Assembly (NCBI RefSeq): GCF_001043115.1
Contig: NZ_LFME01000013.1
Span: forward strand, 1-64,000
Length of the DNA stretch: 64,000 nucleotides
Reading direction: 5' to 3'
Source: Xanthomonas sp. NCPPB 1128
Lineage (GTDB): Bacteria > Pseudomonadota > Gammaproteobacteria > Xanthomonadales > Xanthomonadaceae
Of this stretch, positions 15,712 through 24,481 are shown in pieces; the stretch's first letter is position 1, and each line of letters starts with the position of its first letter. The notes beneath the pieces were generated by a model. The model was not told the DNA's origin. It was given only the letters and a program-made list of their open reading frames with translations, and ran no database searches. The translations under genes were made by a program, and so were the position numbers.

Positions 15712-17448
15712 ATGCGATGCTACGGATGGGGTGCGCTGTTGTGGTTGCTGCTGTTGCCGTCGGTCGGCGCCGCGGAAACGCCGGCCGATCAGGCCTATGC
15801 GCGGGCCACCGCCTTCCGCGACCGTGCAGGTCAGTTCAGCGAGCACGGCGCCAAGAGCGCGCGTGAGGACCTGCTGCAGGCACGCGACGCCCTGCAGCAG
15901 GGCTTGCAGTATCTGGACGATCCTGCGGTCGCGGCGCTCGCCGAGGGCAGCACGACGCTGCGCTTTCGCCGCCTGAACCTGCTGGGCGATCTGGTGCGGG
16001 TGCAGGTGTGGCTCGGCGACCGCAACGCGGCGGTGGCGGCCTGGCGCGCACTGGACGCGATGTCCTGGCATGAAGGGCTGATCGACTTCGTGGTGGACAA
16101 GGACCCGGCAACGGCGGCGTTGCTGGACGACCCGCGCCTGGCCGAGGTGCGGCGCCACGAAGCGCTGGCGGTGCGCGATGCCACGGCGCCCTCGATCGTA
16201 GTGCCTTACGCCGTGCAGCTGACCGAAGCCCAGCGCGTGGCCGGGTTGTCGCAGGTGTGGATGGCCGCGCGCGAGCGCTTCGTCTGGTTCGACCACGTGC
16301 CCGACCTGGACTGGGACCGCCTGTACCTGGAGACGCTGCCGCTGGTCCAGCGCGCGGCCGATACCGACGCCTACTACCGCGTGCTGGCACGGTTCCTGGC
16401 GCAGTTGCGCGACGGGCACACCGGGATCCTGCCGCCCAAGGAACTGGAGGACCATTGGTATGCCCGCCCCGGGCTGCGGACGGTGTGGCTGGACGGCGAA
16501 GTGGTGGTGACCTCGGTCAGCGATGCCGCGCTGCGCCGCCAAGGGGTGGCACGTGGTGACCGCATCCTGGCGATCGACGGCGAGCCGGTGGTGGAGTACG
16601 CGCAGCGGGTGGTGCGTCCACAGCTCAGTAGCTCCACCCCGCAAGACCTGCAGTTACGCATGTACACCTATGCCTTGCTGTCCGGCGATGCTGCTACCCC
16701 GATGCAACTGTCGGTGGAGCACGCCGACGGGCACCGCATCGAGGTGCGTGCCGCCCGCAGCGGCTACACCGCGGTGAAGGTGCCGGAGGAGCCGCTGCTG
16801 CGCATTCGCCGCGATGGCGTGGCGGTGCTGCGCGTGCCGCAGTTGGAGAACGATGCCAGCCTGCAGGCGCTCAAGCAGGCATTGCCCCGCGTGCGTGCCG
16901 CGCGCGGACTGATCCTGGACCTGCGCGGCAATGGCGGCGGCAACACCTGGTTCGGCCTGCAGATCCTGCGCTACGTCGCCGCGGCACCGCTGCCCTCGCT
17001 GCGCTCTGTCGAGCGCAACAACGGCTCATCGCTGGCGCAGGCACGCGGGGGCAGGTTGATCGAGTGGCGGCCGGTGCAACAAGAGCCGGTGGCACCGGAA
17101 CCGAACGCCTATTCCGGCCTGGTGGCGATGCTGGTGGACGCGGGCACGTTCTCCGCCGGCGAGGACACGGCGGCAGTGTTCCGGCTGATGCGGCGCGGCC
17201 CGTTGGTGGGGCAGGCGACCGGCGGGAGCACTGGCCAGCCGTTGCTGCTGGCGCTGCCCGGCGGCGGCTCGGCGCGGATCTGCGTCAAACGCGACAGCTA
17301 CCCCGACGGCACCGACTTCGTCGGCGTCGGCGTACTGCCGGACCTCGTGGCCGCGCCGACCCGCACAGACGTACGCGACGGCAAGGACCCCGTGCTGGAA
17401 CGCGCCGTGGCGGCGCTGGGCCAGGAGTGGCCATCGACGTCGCGCTGA
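15712..17448 (+). CDS. S41-family peptidase (C-terminal processing type), exported
   Basis: A 578-residue protein with a signal peptide (LLWLLLLPSVGAAE). After a helical N-terminal region come a PDZ-like segment (QGVARGDRILAIDGEPVVEYA, about 280-300) and the S41 catalytic core: LILDLRGNGGGN (about 400-412) and AGTFSAGEDTA (about 480), where the Ser is the expected nucleophile. It should act in the periplasm on unfolded or secreted proteins. The ATG at 15712 gives a clean signal peptide; longer starts do not. Its 3' end overlaps the next gene by 22 bases. Confidence 0.85.
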   Translation: MRCYGWGALLWLLLLPSVGAAETPADQAYARATAFRDRAGQFSEHGAKSAREDLLQARDALQQGLQYLDDPAVAALAEGSTTLRFRRLNLLGDLVRVQVWLGDRNAAVAAWRALDAMSWHEGLIDFVVDKDPATAALLDDPRLAEVRRHEALAVRDATAPSIVVPYAVQLTEAQRVAGLSQVWMAARERFVWFDHVPDLDWDRLYLETLPLVQRAADTDAYYRVLARFLAQLRDGHTGILPPKELEDHWYARPGLRTVWLDGEVVVTSVSDAALRRQGVARGDRILAIDGEPVVEYAQRVVRPQLSSSTPQDLQLRMYTYALLSGDAATPMQLSVEHADGHRIEVRAARSGYTAVKVPEEPLLRIRRDGVAVLRVPQLENDASLQALKQALPRVRAARGLILDLRGNGGGNTWFGLQILRYVAAAPLPSLRSVERNNGSSLAQARGGRLIEWRPVQQEPVAPEPNAYSGLVAMLVDAGTFSAGEDTAAVFRLMRRGPLVGQATGGSTGQPLLLALPGGGSARICVKRDSYPDGTDFVGVGVLPDLVAAPTRTDVRDGKDPVLERAVAALGQEWPSTSR

Positions 17449-18275
17449 CACGGGATGCGCCGCGTGCGGTGCGGTGGCATGTCGGCGCCGTCGCACTGGC
17501 GACGGCGCTTTTGCTGTTGCCTGCCTGCGCCTCGATCGAGGTGCCACCTGCCAACTTGATTGTCAAGGAGGGCGCGCATGCCACGGCGGTGACCAAGATT
17601 GGGCCGGTGTTTGTCGTCAGAACCGTGAGCGTGTTGCCTGGTGGTTCGCGCGTGGCCGAAAAGTTCACTGTCACTGACGAGTGTCGCAGCGGAAAGCTGC
17701 ACGTCGCCTTGCGACGACAAGAGAGTGCAGCAGCCTATGCTGCTCCCGCCTGTGCCGCAGTGCTGGCGGGAATTCAGTACGCCGTCGCCGCGTCCACCTT
17801 GTCTGACGTGGAGTTGGAACTGACTGTGGATCTGGTCAGTCCCGGTCGGCAGCTCATTGCCCGCACGTCATCGTTGGCGATGGCGGCTAGCGCAAGCGCG
17901 CGCTATGCGTTCGCACTAGATAAGGAACGCGATCTGGCTGCCGCGAATGTCGTCTCCACGACAGCGCACGAAACATTCCACCTACTGCGTGGCCTCAGCG
18001 GCACGACGTCGGGAATACAGGAGGAAGAACGCCTCGCTTACACGATGGGTGCATGCGCGCAACTGCAGGCCCTGGGATGGGTGAGGAGCGAGGATCTGCC
18101 TTCGATTGCTCTTGCTCCTTACGCCGAAGGCGTCTCGGAAAGTGTCGCGGCATCCAATGCCGTGGGTCTTTCGGTGACGAGAGACTTGATGCCGTTCTTG
18201 CGCAATGGTGCGGTGACCAAAGCATTGCAAGAAGGCAAAGCGATGCAGCAGTTCTGCCTGAAAGCCCTTCGCTGA
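17427..18275 (+). CDS. Putative metallopeptidase-like lipoprotein with HETFH motif
   Basis: A 282-residue protein from GTG 17427, which has AGGA directly before it; a second GTG at 17469 is possible. A hydrophobic stretch ends in LLLLPACA, a usable lipobox. Near residue 190 is AHETFHLLRG, a zincin-type HExxH motif, with an acidic IQEEERLAY a little further on that could supply the third ligand. No family is recognised. Overlap with the S41 peptidase gene implies coupled translation and perhaps joint action in the periplasm. Confidence 0.6.
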   Translation: MAIDVALTRDAPRAVRWHVGAVALATALLLLPACASIEVPPANLIVKEGAHATAVTKIGPVFVVRTVSVLPGGSRVAEKFTVTDECRSGKLHVALRRQESAAAYAAPACAAVLAGIQYAVAASTLSDVELELTVDLVSPGRQLIARTSSLAMAASASARYAFALDKERDLAAANVVSTTAHETFHLLRGLSGTTSGIQEEERLAYTMGACAQLQALGWVRSEDLPSIALAPYAEGVSESVAASNAVGLSVTRDLMPFLRNGAVTKALQEGKAMQQFCLKALR

Positions 18276-18512
18276 GGCAGCAGTGGCGTCGCCATACTGT
18301 AGTCGCTTGTAGTTCCTGCGAACTATCCCAACGCTTGTGCGTCGGTCAGCGGTGTCATCCGAGCCGTTCGGCCATGCGGAACCGAGTGGTCGTCACTATG
18401 CGAACCGGTTTGAGCGCGGACACGAAGGACAAGTTTCCAGGCGGTCCTGCGGCTGTGCCGCCAGCGCAATTGGAGCTTTACCGACGATGCGACCGCGCTC
18501 AGCGTATGTCGC

Positions 18513-20594
18513 TCACACCGTTCTGGTAGCTGTGTCCTGCGCCCGCTGCTGCCGTTGAGTCTCATCTTGTTGCTGCGCGATCGCCTGTTGTTGGTTGAGT
18601 GCCAGTGTTTGCTGCGCGGTTTCCTGCAGTGGCGGCATTGGTTGTGAAACGTCCACCAAGCCACGGAAGCCGGGCGTCGTCCCGTTCACCACAAGACGGT
18701 CTCCCAACATGTGCACACTATCAATCTTGGAAGCGTCCGCTATGCCATCCTGCTTCGCTGCATAAAGCGCCTTTGCCACCACGTCGTCCGAAAGATGGGC
18801 GGGTGTCGCGCCTCGGATCTTGTCAAACATCTGCCGATCCTCGGGCGGTAGCAGCGCCAATGCCTGGCTTTGCTCGGGCGTTCGCTCGGCCGCTGGTGCG
18901 TTGCTGGCGTAATGGGACGAGCGCGCTTGTGACCACTGCGCGGCATAGGTTTCCATGCTTCCCGACTGAGCGCTTTGCGGATCCACATTCACACGTTTCT
19001 CAGATTCGAAGGCGTTGTAGCGCGCGACACCCTGCACTTGGCCATCGGCTCGCATCTCGACGTTGGTGATGCCTTGCTTGTTTCGTTCCGCTTCTACCAG
19101 CAGTGCAGCGGCGACCTTCTCGCTGTGCGGTCCATGCGGAATGCTTTGCCCATCTTCCATGCGGTGGACCTCGCCGAGTGTGCGCTGAAATGCCGCGTTT
19201 CCGGGATGCGCGGGATCGCGCAGGTCTGTCGGCAAGAGTGGCGCTGGGCTGGATTCAATGGCCCCTTGTCGTTCACCACCGCGCTCTCCCGTCCCCGGGA
19301 GCGGCGCCTGCTGCGCAGGTGTGGGTGGTGCCTGATCGACCGGGCCCGTTGCTGGTTGCGGCGGACGCAAGACCGGTGCATTCGGATCCAGGTGGAGCAG
19401 CCGATCGGTGGTGCCGCCGCGGCTGATGTTCAGATCGACGGTGCCGTCGTGGTTATTGACGCGCGTGAGGTCGGCACGATTCACGTCGCTCCAAGCGCCG
19501 CCGATGTAGGCCTTCCCCACTCCGTTTCCATCCATCACGACGAAGTCGTCGCCCGAGGCATACAGGCTGGTGGACTGCGGCCGGGGACGCCCCTGACGAT
19601 CAGGGACGTTGTAGCCGTAGGCTCCTCCCTGGTCCAACGCTTCGATCAGCGCAGGGGCATTGCTCTTCTGCAGGAACAGATTCTTGACCGTCGTGTATTC
19701 CGCGCTGAGATTCGGCCTTGCTGCGTCCTGCCCTGTCTGCGTGGGATTGACCAGTGGATTGGCCAATACGTTTTGCCATGGTTGATATAGCGGGCTGCGC
19801 GCGTCCGCATTGCGCAAGGCGTTGAAGACATCTGTCGCTTCAAGGGCGTGCGCAGCGCCGGTCTCGATGTAATCGGGCTCGGTTCGGCTTCGCCCACCAC
19901 GATTGGGCAGAAATCCGTTGACGACGGTTTGCGCGTCTGCAGCGCTCGTAATCGTTCCCTTACTGATGCCGTCGATGATCCTTGGGTAATAGCGCTCCCC
20001 GCCTTGGTTCTCCAGCTTCAGCACGATGGTGGCCAGTTTGGCCTGCTCGTCCAGTGTCGCGCCTTGGTAGAGCGCTGTCTCCCGGAGCTGGTTGACCCCG
20101 CTACCGGGCCGCATCAACAAGTTGACCTGGGCAGTGTCACGCTCGTGGACGTAGGTGAGGCCCGCATCCGAAGTGAGGAAGGTATCCAGGTGCGATTTGA
20201 CGGTCGCGTCCAAGGCCCGACCGTGCTGGGCAGTGATCGTGCGCCCGTTGCGGCCGAGGTCGCTGGCCGTTTGGGTCTGCTGCGCTTCGGTGAGCACCCA
20301 GTCCGGATGGGTCCTGCCTGCCCAGGTCTGATAGGCCTCCACTAAGGACGCGGCCACCTCCGGATGCTGGCCCAAATCCGTCTGCAAGGTGCCGATGGAA
20401 TAGCCGCTGTTTCCCACTGGGGTCATCACCCCATTGCGAACATTGCCGGCGAAGGAGAGTTGATAGGAGACGTTCTTCCCGCTGTCGCCTCCTTCTGATC
20501 CAATGCCCACGCCAAAGTAGGCCAGTGCGCGCAGCTCCGAATCCGTCAGTGTGGTCGCCGGCGGCGGCGTGGTGCCCTCATTTCCTTCTGCCAT
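18513..20594 (-). CDS. T4SS-secreted antibacterial effector with XVIPCD tail
   Basis: A 693-residue protein without a signal peptide. The last 220 or so residues have marks of the Xanthomonadales VirD4-interacting domain: LRDPAHPGNAAFQRTL with VHRMEDGQ, an ARYNAFESEKRVNVD block, KIDSVHMLGDRLVVNG, and a Gln-rich end (NQQQAIAQQQ). This domain targets effectors to the X-T4SS for killing neighbouring bacteria. The N-terminal half (GNSGYSIGTLQTDLG near 65) may be a peptidoglycan-acting enzyme, but I cannot assign it. GAGGGAG precedes the ATG. Immediately upstream is a lipoprotein of the kind that protects against such effectors. Confidence 0.8.
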   Translation of the reverse strand: MAEGNEGTTPPPATTLTDSELRALAYFGVGIGSEGGDSGKNVSYQLSFAGNVRNGVMTPVGNSGYSIGTLQTDLGQHPEVAASLVEAYQTWAGRTHPDWVLTEAQQTQTASDLGRNGRTITAQHGRALDATVKSHLDTFLTSDAGLTYVHERDTAQVNLLMRPGSGVNQLRETALYQGATLDEQAKLATIVLKLENQGGERYYPRIIDGISKGTITSAADAQTVVNGFLPNRGGRSRTEPDYIETGAAHALEATDVFNALRNADARSPLYQPWQNVLANPLVNPTQTGQDAARPNLSAEYTTVKNLFLQKSNAPALIEALDQGGAYGYNVPDRQGRPRPQSTSLYASGDDFVVMDGNGVGKAYIGGAWSDVNRADLTRVNNHDGTVDLNISRGGTTDRLLHLDPNAPVLRPPQPATGPVDQAPPTPAQQAPLPGTGERGGERQGAIESSPAPLLPTDLRDPAHPGNAAFQRTLGEVHRMEDGQSIPHGPHSEKVAAALLVEAERNKQGITNVEMRADGQVQGVARYNAFESEKRVNVDPQSAQSGSMETYAAQWSQARSSHYASNAPAAERTPEQSQALALLPPEDRQMFDKIRGATPAHLSDDVVAKALYAAKQDGIADASKIDSVHMLGDRLVVNGTTPGFRGLVDVSQPMPPLQETAQQTLALNQQQAIAQQQDETQRQQRAQDTATRTV

Positions 20595-20615
20595 GACACT
20601 CCCTCGCGTTGGAGG

Positions 20616-21431
20616 CTACTTCTTCGTTGCGCCTTTGCGGCACAGGCCGATGTTGGTTCTCGCTGCGCGCACGATGGCCAGGTAGCGGTCCGCCAGCATT
20701 GGCGTCCATCCTTCCACGGCCGCGTCGTCGTCCTTTGCGGCGTCCTCGGCATACTTGTCGAGTGTGGCCAGGCACTGCGCATACAGGCCATTTTTGTACT
20801 GGGTGATGGCCAGATCGTTACGAATGGCGCCTTCGTCTTCCCATTCCAGCGTAGGCAGGCAACTCGGCACGACTGGCGACAAGGTAGCAAGCGCCGCCTT
20901 GTAGTCTTTCGCATCATAGAGACGCTTGAAGGTCGTCCGTGTGCGGTCCAGCGCGTCCCGGCCGCAGCCATCCTTGACCCGCAGGTAGGGGGCCTCGAAA
21001 TCCCCGTTGTAGCCGCAGAAGGTCTTGCATTCGGCGGGCGTGGCGGCCGCTACATCAATGCCCTGCGGCGTATTGGCGAACTTCACCTGGCAGTTGGATT
21101 GGCCCTTGTTCCACTTGGCGACGCCGGTGTGCCCCTCTATCGCGCCATTCAGCTCGCACACGTCCTCCCCAGTGGTGCTTTCCAGGGAGAAGGTCAATGC
21201 TCCGTTTTGCTGCTTGATCAGTAGGCGACCCCATCCCTTGTCGGTGATGTACTCGCCCGGTGGAGGAGCGTTGTCGGGCACAACTTGCGGCGCCGCCACG
21301 GCAGGCTGTTCCTTGCGCACTGCCGGCTTCGGGGCAGCGGCCGGTGGTTGCGCCGAACAGGCGGCTGTGGACAGCGTGGCGATCGCAGCGCAGACCAGCC
21401 AGGTCATCTTCAGCGGACGTGTTTTCGCCAT
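20616..21431 (-). CDS. Lipoprotein, probable immunity protein for the adjacent T4SS effector
   Basis: A 271-residue lipoprotein: hydrophobic signal ending ATLSTAAC, then a Pro/Ala linker and a beta-rich domain with paired Cys (about 65-160, including GWGRLLIKQQNG and CELNGAIEG), resembling lysozyme-inhibitor-like folds that guard the periplasm. A helical Cys-containing domain follows. It is the promoter-proximal gene, with 21 bases to the effector. X-T4SS effector genes are typically paired with a lipoprotein inhibitor, so the role is well supported by context. Confidence 0.75.
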   Translation of the reverse strand: MAKTRPLKMTWLVCAAIATLSTAACSAQPPAAAPKPAVRKEQPAVAAPQVVPDNAPPPGEYITDKGWGRLLIKQQNGALTFSLESTTGEDVCELNGAIEGHTGVAKWNKGQSNCQVKFANTPQGIDVAAATPAECKTFCGYNGDFEAPYLRVKDGCGRDALDRTRTTFKRLYDAKDYKAALATLSPVVPSCLPTLEWEDEGAIRNDLAITQYKNGLYAQCLATLDKYAEDAAKDDDAAVEGWTPMLADRYLAIVRAARTNIGLCRKGATKK

Positions 21432-21614
21432 ATCCTTTCGCCGATCCTGTCTTCCCTACTGCTCTTTAACGCGCGATGCGGCCATGCGTCAAGTCGGTGT
21501 GCCCCTGCGCAGGCTGGCCTGCGGGTGGATATCTGGTGGGAGGCCGGTGGAGCGCAGTGAGACCGATTGCTATCTTCCCTGCCTACGAGCCACAGGCCAT
21601 GTAAGGGGTGACCG

Positions 21615-22112
21615 ATGATGAAGCAGCACCGATGCGGGTGGCGCTTGTCGCTGGTCGCGCGAGTTGTGGCGATGGGGTTGATGACCTCGTGTGCGGGTTC
21701 CGCTTACGCAAGCAACTCCACCACATTATCCGGCGAGTGGGGTTATGCCAAGAGATGCGACTTGGGCCATTACGTGAGCCTGCATCTGCAGCAGCATGGC
21801 GATCGCGTTACCGGAGATTGGAGCGAGGGAACCAACGCGCACGGCCATGATGGGCAGTTGCAGGGGGAAGTACGCGGGGGCACGTTGTATATCCGCTATT
21901 GCAGTGGAGATGGAGGAAAAAGCTACGCCGCATGCCCCGCGTTCTCAGGACCAGAAGATCGGTTCCGGCTACAAAATGGACTGCTTGTTCGCTATCAGAA
22001 GTACGGTTCCGGCTATCGGCGCGACGTTGCGCTTCATCCGAGTGTCGCAGGGAAGGATGTGCCTTTCGATCAAGAATGCATGGATCAAGACGATGGGCTC
22101 GACCAGCCCTGA
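21615..22112 (+). CDS. Small exported protein near the T4SS effector pair, function unknown
   Basis: A 165-residue protein with a signal sequence (SLVARVVAMGLMTSC to SAYA). The mature part, GEWGYAKRCDLGHYVSLHLQQ with HGDRVTGDWSEGT, repeated G-x-L-x-G turns and several Cys, is a small beta-rich domain reminiscent of the N-domain of the neighbouring lipoprotein. It is divergent from that gene across 183 bases. Two ATGs stand together at 21615 and 21618 after AAGGGG. Confidence 0.65.
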   Translation: MMKQHRCGWRLSLVARVVAMGLMTSCAGSAYASNSTTLSGEWGYAKRCDLGHYVSLHLQQHGDRVTGDWSEGTNAHGHDGQLQGEVRGGTLYIRYCSGDGGKSYAACPAFSGPEDRFRLQNGLLVRYQKYGSGYRRDVALHPSVAGKDVPFDQECMDQDDGLDQP

Positions 22113-22204
22113 CAATTCCTTGCGCCCGAAGCAGCCAGCGTCTCTGCGCGCTAGCGCTAGAATGCAATTCGGCGCTTCTATGGAATAAGCATTGAGGTGA
22201 TTTC

Positions 22205-22858
22205 ATGACGAAATCGAAGCAAGCGCTTTGCATGGTCTTCATCGCCGCGACGTTGCAACTGACAGCATGCCAGCCCGAGTCGGCTCAATCAGTGGCGTCC
22301 AGCCGAGCGCCACATGGCAATGAGTCACCTGCAGCGAGGACGATCGTGCCGCTGGTCAGGAAACTCAGTCCGCAACTCCTGTCTGATGCCATCACACTCG
22401 ATTTCGCGGTTCCTCCCCAAGAGGATGACCCTGAGCCGCCGATCTTCATCGGATTGCGGGTCGCTGCTGCAGATGGGGAGGCTGCAGCGGCTAAGGTCGA
22501 TCGCCTACGCGATGCCGGCGTGACCGCTCAGTTGCACCTCTATCGATTGACAGAGGCAGGCGAGCAACCGGTGTTACTGCAGCGAAGCGAAGAAATAGGA
22601 CGTACCGAATATCGAATCGTGGCCTTGGGCCGCGATGGGCATGTGCCACGTATCTTCGCGGCAGATGCGGACGTCACAACGATGGAAGCCGCGGGGTTGA
22701 TTGCTCCGAATGTCACCTACCGCGAATTGGACATGGCTTTTATACGGGATACGCCGCCCGGCCGATACCGGGTGTCCGTCCGCTTCGAGGGTAACGTCGG
22801 TGCCTTGGAGGAAGCCGGATCGGAACTGTTGATCGCCTTCACGAGAAAAGCGAAATAG
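22205..22858 (+). CDS. Lipoprotein, function unknown (possible DUF5625-type)
   Basis: A 217-residue lipoprotein with GAGGTGA before the ATG and a lipobox ending QLTAC. The mature domain is beta-rich (LDFAVPPQEDD, IFIGLRVA, YRELDMAFIRDTPPGRYRVSVRFEGN), consistent with an immunoglobulin-like sandwich and similar to proteins I associate with DUF5625, though this is a weak recollection. It lies in a run of small exported proteins next to an effector/immunity pair, so an orphan immunity role is possible. Confidence 0.6.
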   Translation: MTKSKQALCMVFIAATLQLTACQPESAQSVASSRAPHGNESPAARTIVPLVRKLSPQLLSDAITLDFAVPPQEDDPEPPIFIGLRVAAADGEAAAAKVDRLRDAGVTAQLHLYRLTEAGEQPVLLQRSEEIGRTEYRIVALGRDGHVPRIFAADADVTTMEAAGLIAPNVTYRELDMAFIRDTPPGRYRVSVRFEGNVGALEEAGSELLIAFTRKAK

Positions 22859-22948
22859 GGGCGCGCCCCGCGATGGGCCACAGCAGGTCAGGTTTTGGCT
22901 AGTTGGAAGGGCAATTTCACAGATGATAGATCGACTAAGGCGGGAGGA

Positions 22949-23428
22949 ATGACGGAAGTGCGATGGTGGCTGATCGTGGCCTTCCTGGGTGGAGGCATGA
23001 TTGTTTCTGCTGCCCGCGCCGTCGAAGTAGATCGGGGCGATCTACTTTGCAGCCAAGCCAGCGATTGGACTGATGGAGCGGCGGTGGGTGTAAAACAGAT
23101 GATCCCGATGGTCGTAGAAAGTGATGCAGGCCGTACCTATCATTTCGCTCTGGACGGAAGCGCCGGACTTCAAACGCTGGACGCTAGCTGCGGGTTGGGA
23201 AGCTACGCAGAGTGCCTCTTCACTGCTCGCCGGTCGAACGGCGGGACTTACCGGTTCTCGGACCTCTCTAGCTTTGGCCTATGGAGAACCACGGATGGTC
23301 TTTACCTGCTGTACCGCATCGTGTCTCCCAAGGGAGAGGCGGATGCCCGCAAGCGCCGCATAGTGAAGTTGGCTGATCCACCTGAAGAGGTATGCAACCA
23401 GATCGGCGACTATTCGGATCTCATGTAG
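22949..23428 (+). CDS. Small exported protein, function unknown
   Basis: A 159-residue protein from the ATG at 22949, with a strong GGGAGGA; an upstream in-frame start lacks one. The signal peptide is WWLIVAFLGGGMIV to AARA. The mature domain has Cys residues (LLCSQAS, ASCGLG, ECLF, EVCNQ) likely paired in the periplasm. No family is recognised. Confidence 0.6.
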   Translation: MTEVRWWLIVAFLGGGMIVSAARAVEVDRGDLLCSQASDWTDGAAVGVKQMIPMVVESDAGRTYHFALDGSAGLQTLDASCGLGSYAECLFTARRSNGGTYRFSDLSSFGLWRTTDGLYLLYRIVSPKGEADARKRRIVKLADPPEEVCNQIGDYSDLM

Positions 23429-23538
23429 GTCCATGGGCGGTCTATCTGCCCATGCCCAAGTAGATGCCGTGCCCACCACGATGCGCTAGCATCCCCCGCA
23501 CACGACGGCGCGCGGCGTCGTCCTTCAGGGGGACATCG

Positions 23539-24330
23539 ATGAAGCATTCCATCCTGGCCGCCGCTGTGGCGGCCTTGCTGTGTGGTTGTACCGTGGTCTC
23601 GCCCGATCCGGGTCAGCAGGCGGTGCTGGTGGACAAGCCGCTGCTGTTCGGCAAGGGCGGCATCCGCCTGGACGACGTGCGCGATCCCGGCCGCACCTAC
23701 ACGTGGATGACGACGTCGGCGGTGTACGTGGACACCACGCCGCAGACGGTGCAGGTGGCGTTCGACGACTTCTCGTCCAGCGACAACATCCTGCTGGACT
23801 TCTCCACGCAGATCCAATACCGGATCACCGCGCCGGCGCGGCTGCTGTCCGGCTTCGGCCAGGACTGGTTCAAGAACAACGTCGCCAGCCAGTACGCGGC
23901 GATCGTGCGCGACCAGGTCAAGCGCTACGACATGACCAAGATGATGAGCGACCCGGACAGTGCACGGAAGATCGACGAGGCGGTGACCGAGAACGTGCGC
24001 GCCCTGGTCAAGGAGCAGGGCCTGCCGATCCAGATCCAGAACATCACCCTCGGCCGCGCCCGTCCCAATCCCGACGTGCTGCAGCAGATGAACCTGACTG
24101 CGGCGCAACAGCAGCGGGTCAAGACCCTGGTGGAAGCCACCACCGCCGAGCGCCAGCGCGAGCAGGAGCAGGTGGCCAAGGCCGATGCGGACAACGCCTA
24201 CCGCAACCGCATGGGCCTGACCCCGGAGCAGTACCTGGCCAGCCAGATCGCCGAGATCAACGCCGAGGCCTGTGCAAAGGCGCAGGCCTGCTACATGGTG
24301 CCGTCGGGGACGTCGGTGATCGCCAAGTAG
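23539..24330 (+). CDS. SPFH/Band-7 domain lipoprotein
   Basis: A 263-residue protein with a lipobox (AALLCGC). The mature part reads as an SPFH (stomatin/prohibitin) domain: PGQQAVLVDKPLLFG at the start, VDTTPQTVQVAFDD, then FSTQIQYRI and a helical tail (QQQRVKTLVEATTAERQRE). Such proteins form membrane-associated ring assemblies. Outer-membrane or periplasmic anchoring by lipidation is less usual than a membrane helix. AGGGGG precedes the ATG. Confidence 0.8.
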   Translation: MKHSILAAAVAALLCGCTVVSPDPGQQAVLVDKPLLFGKGGIRLDDVRDPGRTYTWMTTSAVYVDTTPQTVQVAFDDFSSSDNILLDFSTQIQYRITAPARLLSGFGQDWFKNNVASQYAAIVRDQVKRYDMTKMMSDPDSARKIDEAVTENVRALVKEQGLPIQIQNITLGRARPNPDVLQQMNLTAAQQQRVKTLVEATTAERQREQEQVAKADADNAYRNRMGLTPEQYLASQIAEINAEACAKAQACYMVPSGTSVIAK

Positions 24331-24481
24331 TGCGGCGCTGCTAAAAGGCGAGCCCGGGATGCTCGCCGCGAGCGGAATACGGTTGCACTGAGCGCGTTGC
24401 CGATGCGGCGCGTCGGCAGCGGTTGTCGCCGTGCCGCGGGTCTGCCACTGTGGCGGCCGTGTCCTGCGAGGAGATCCGCAG

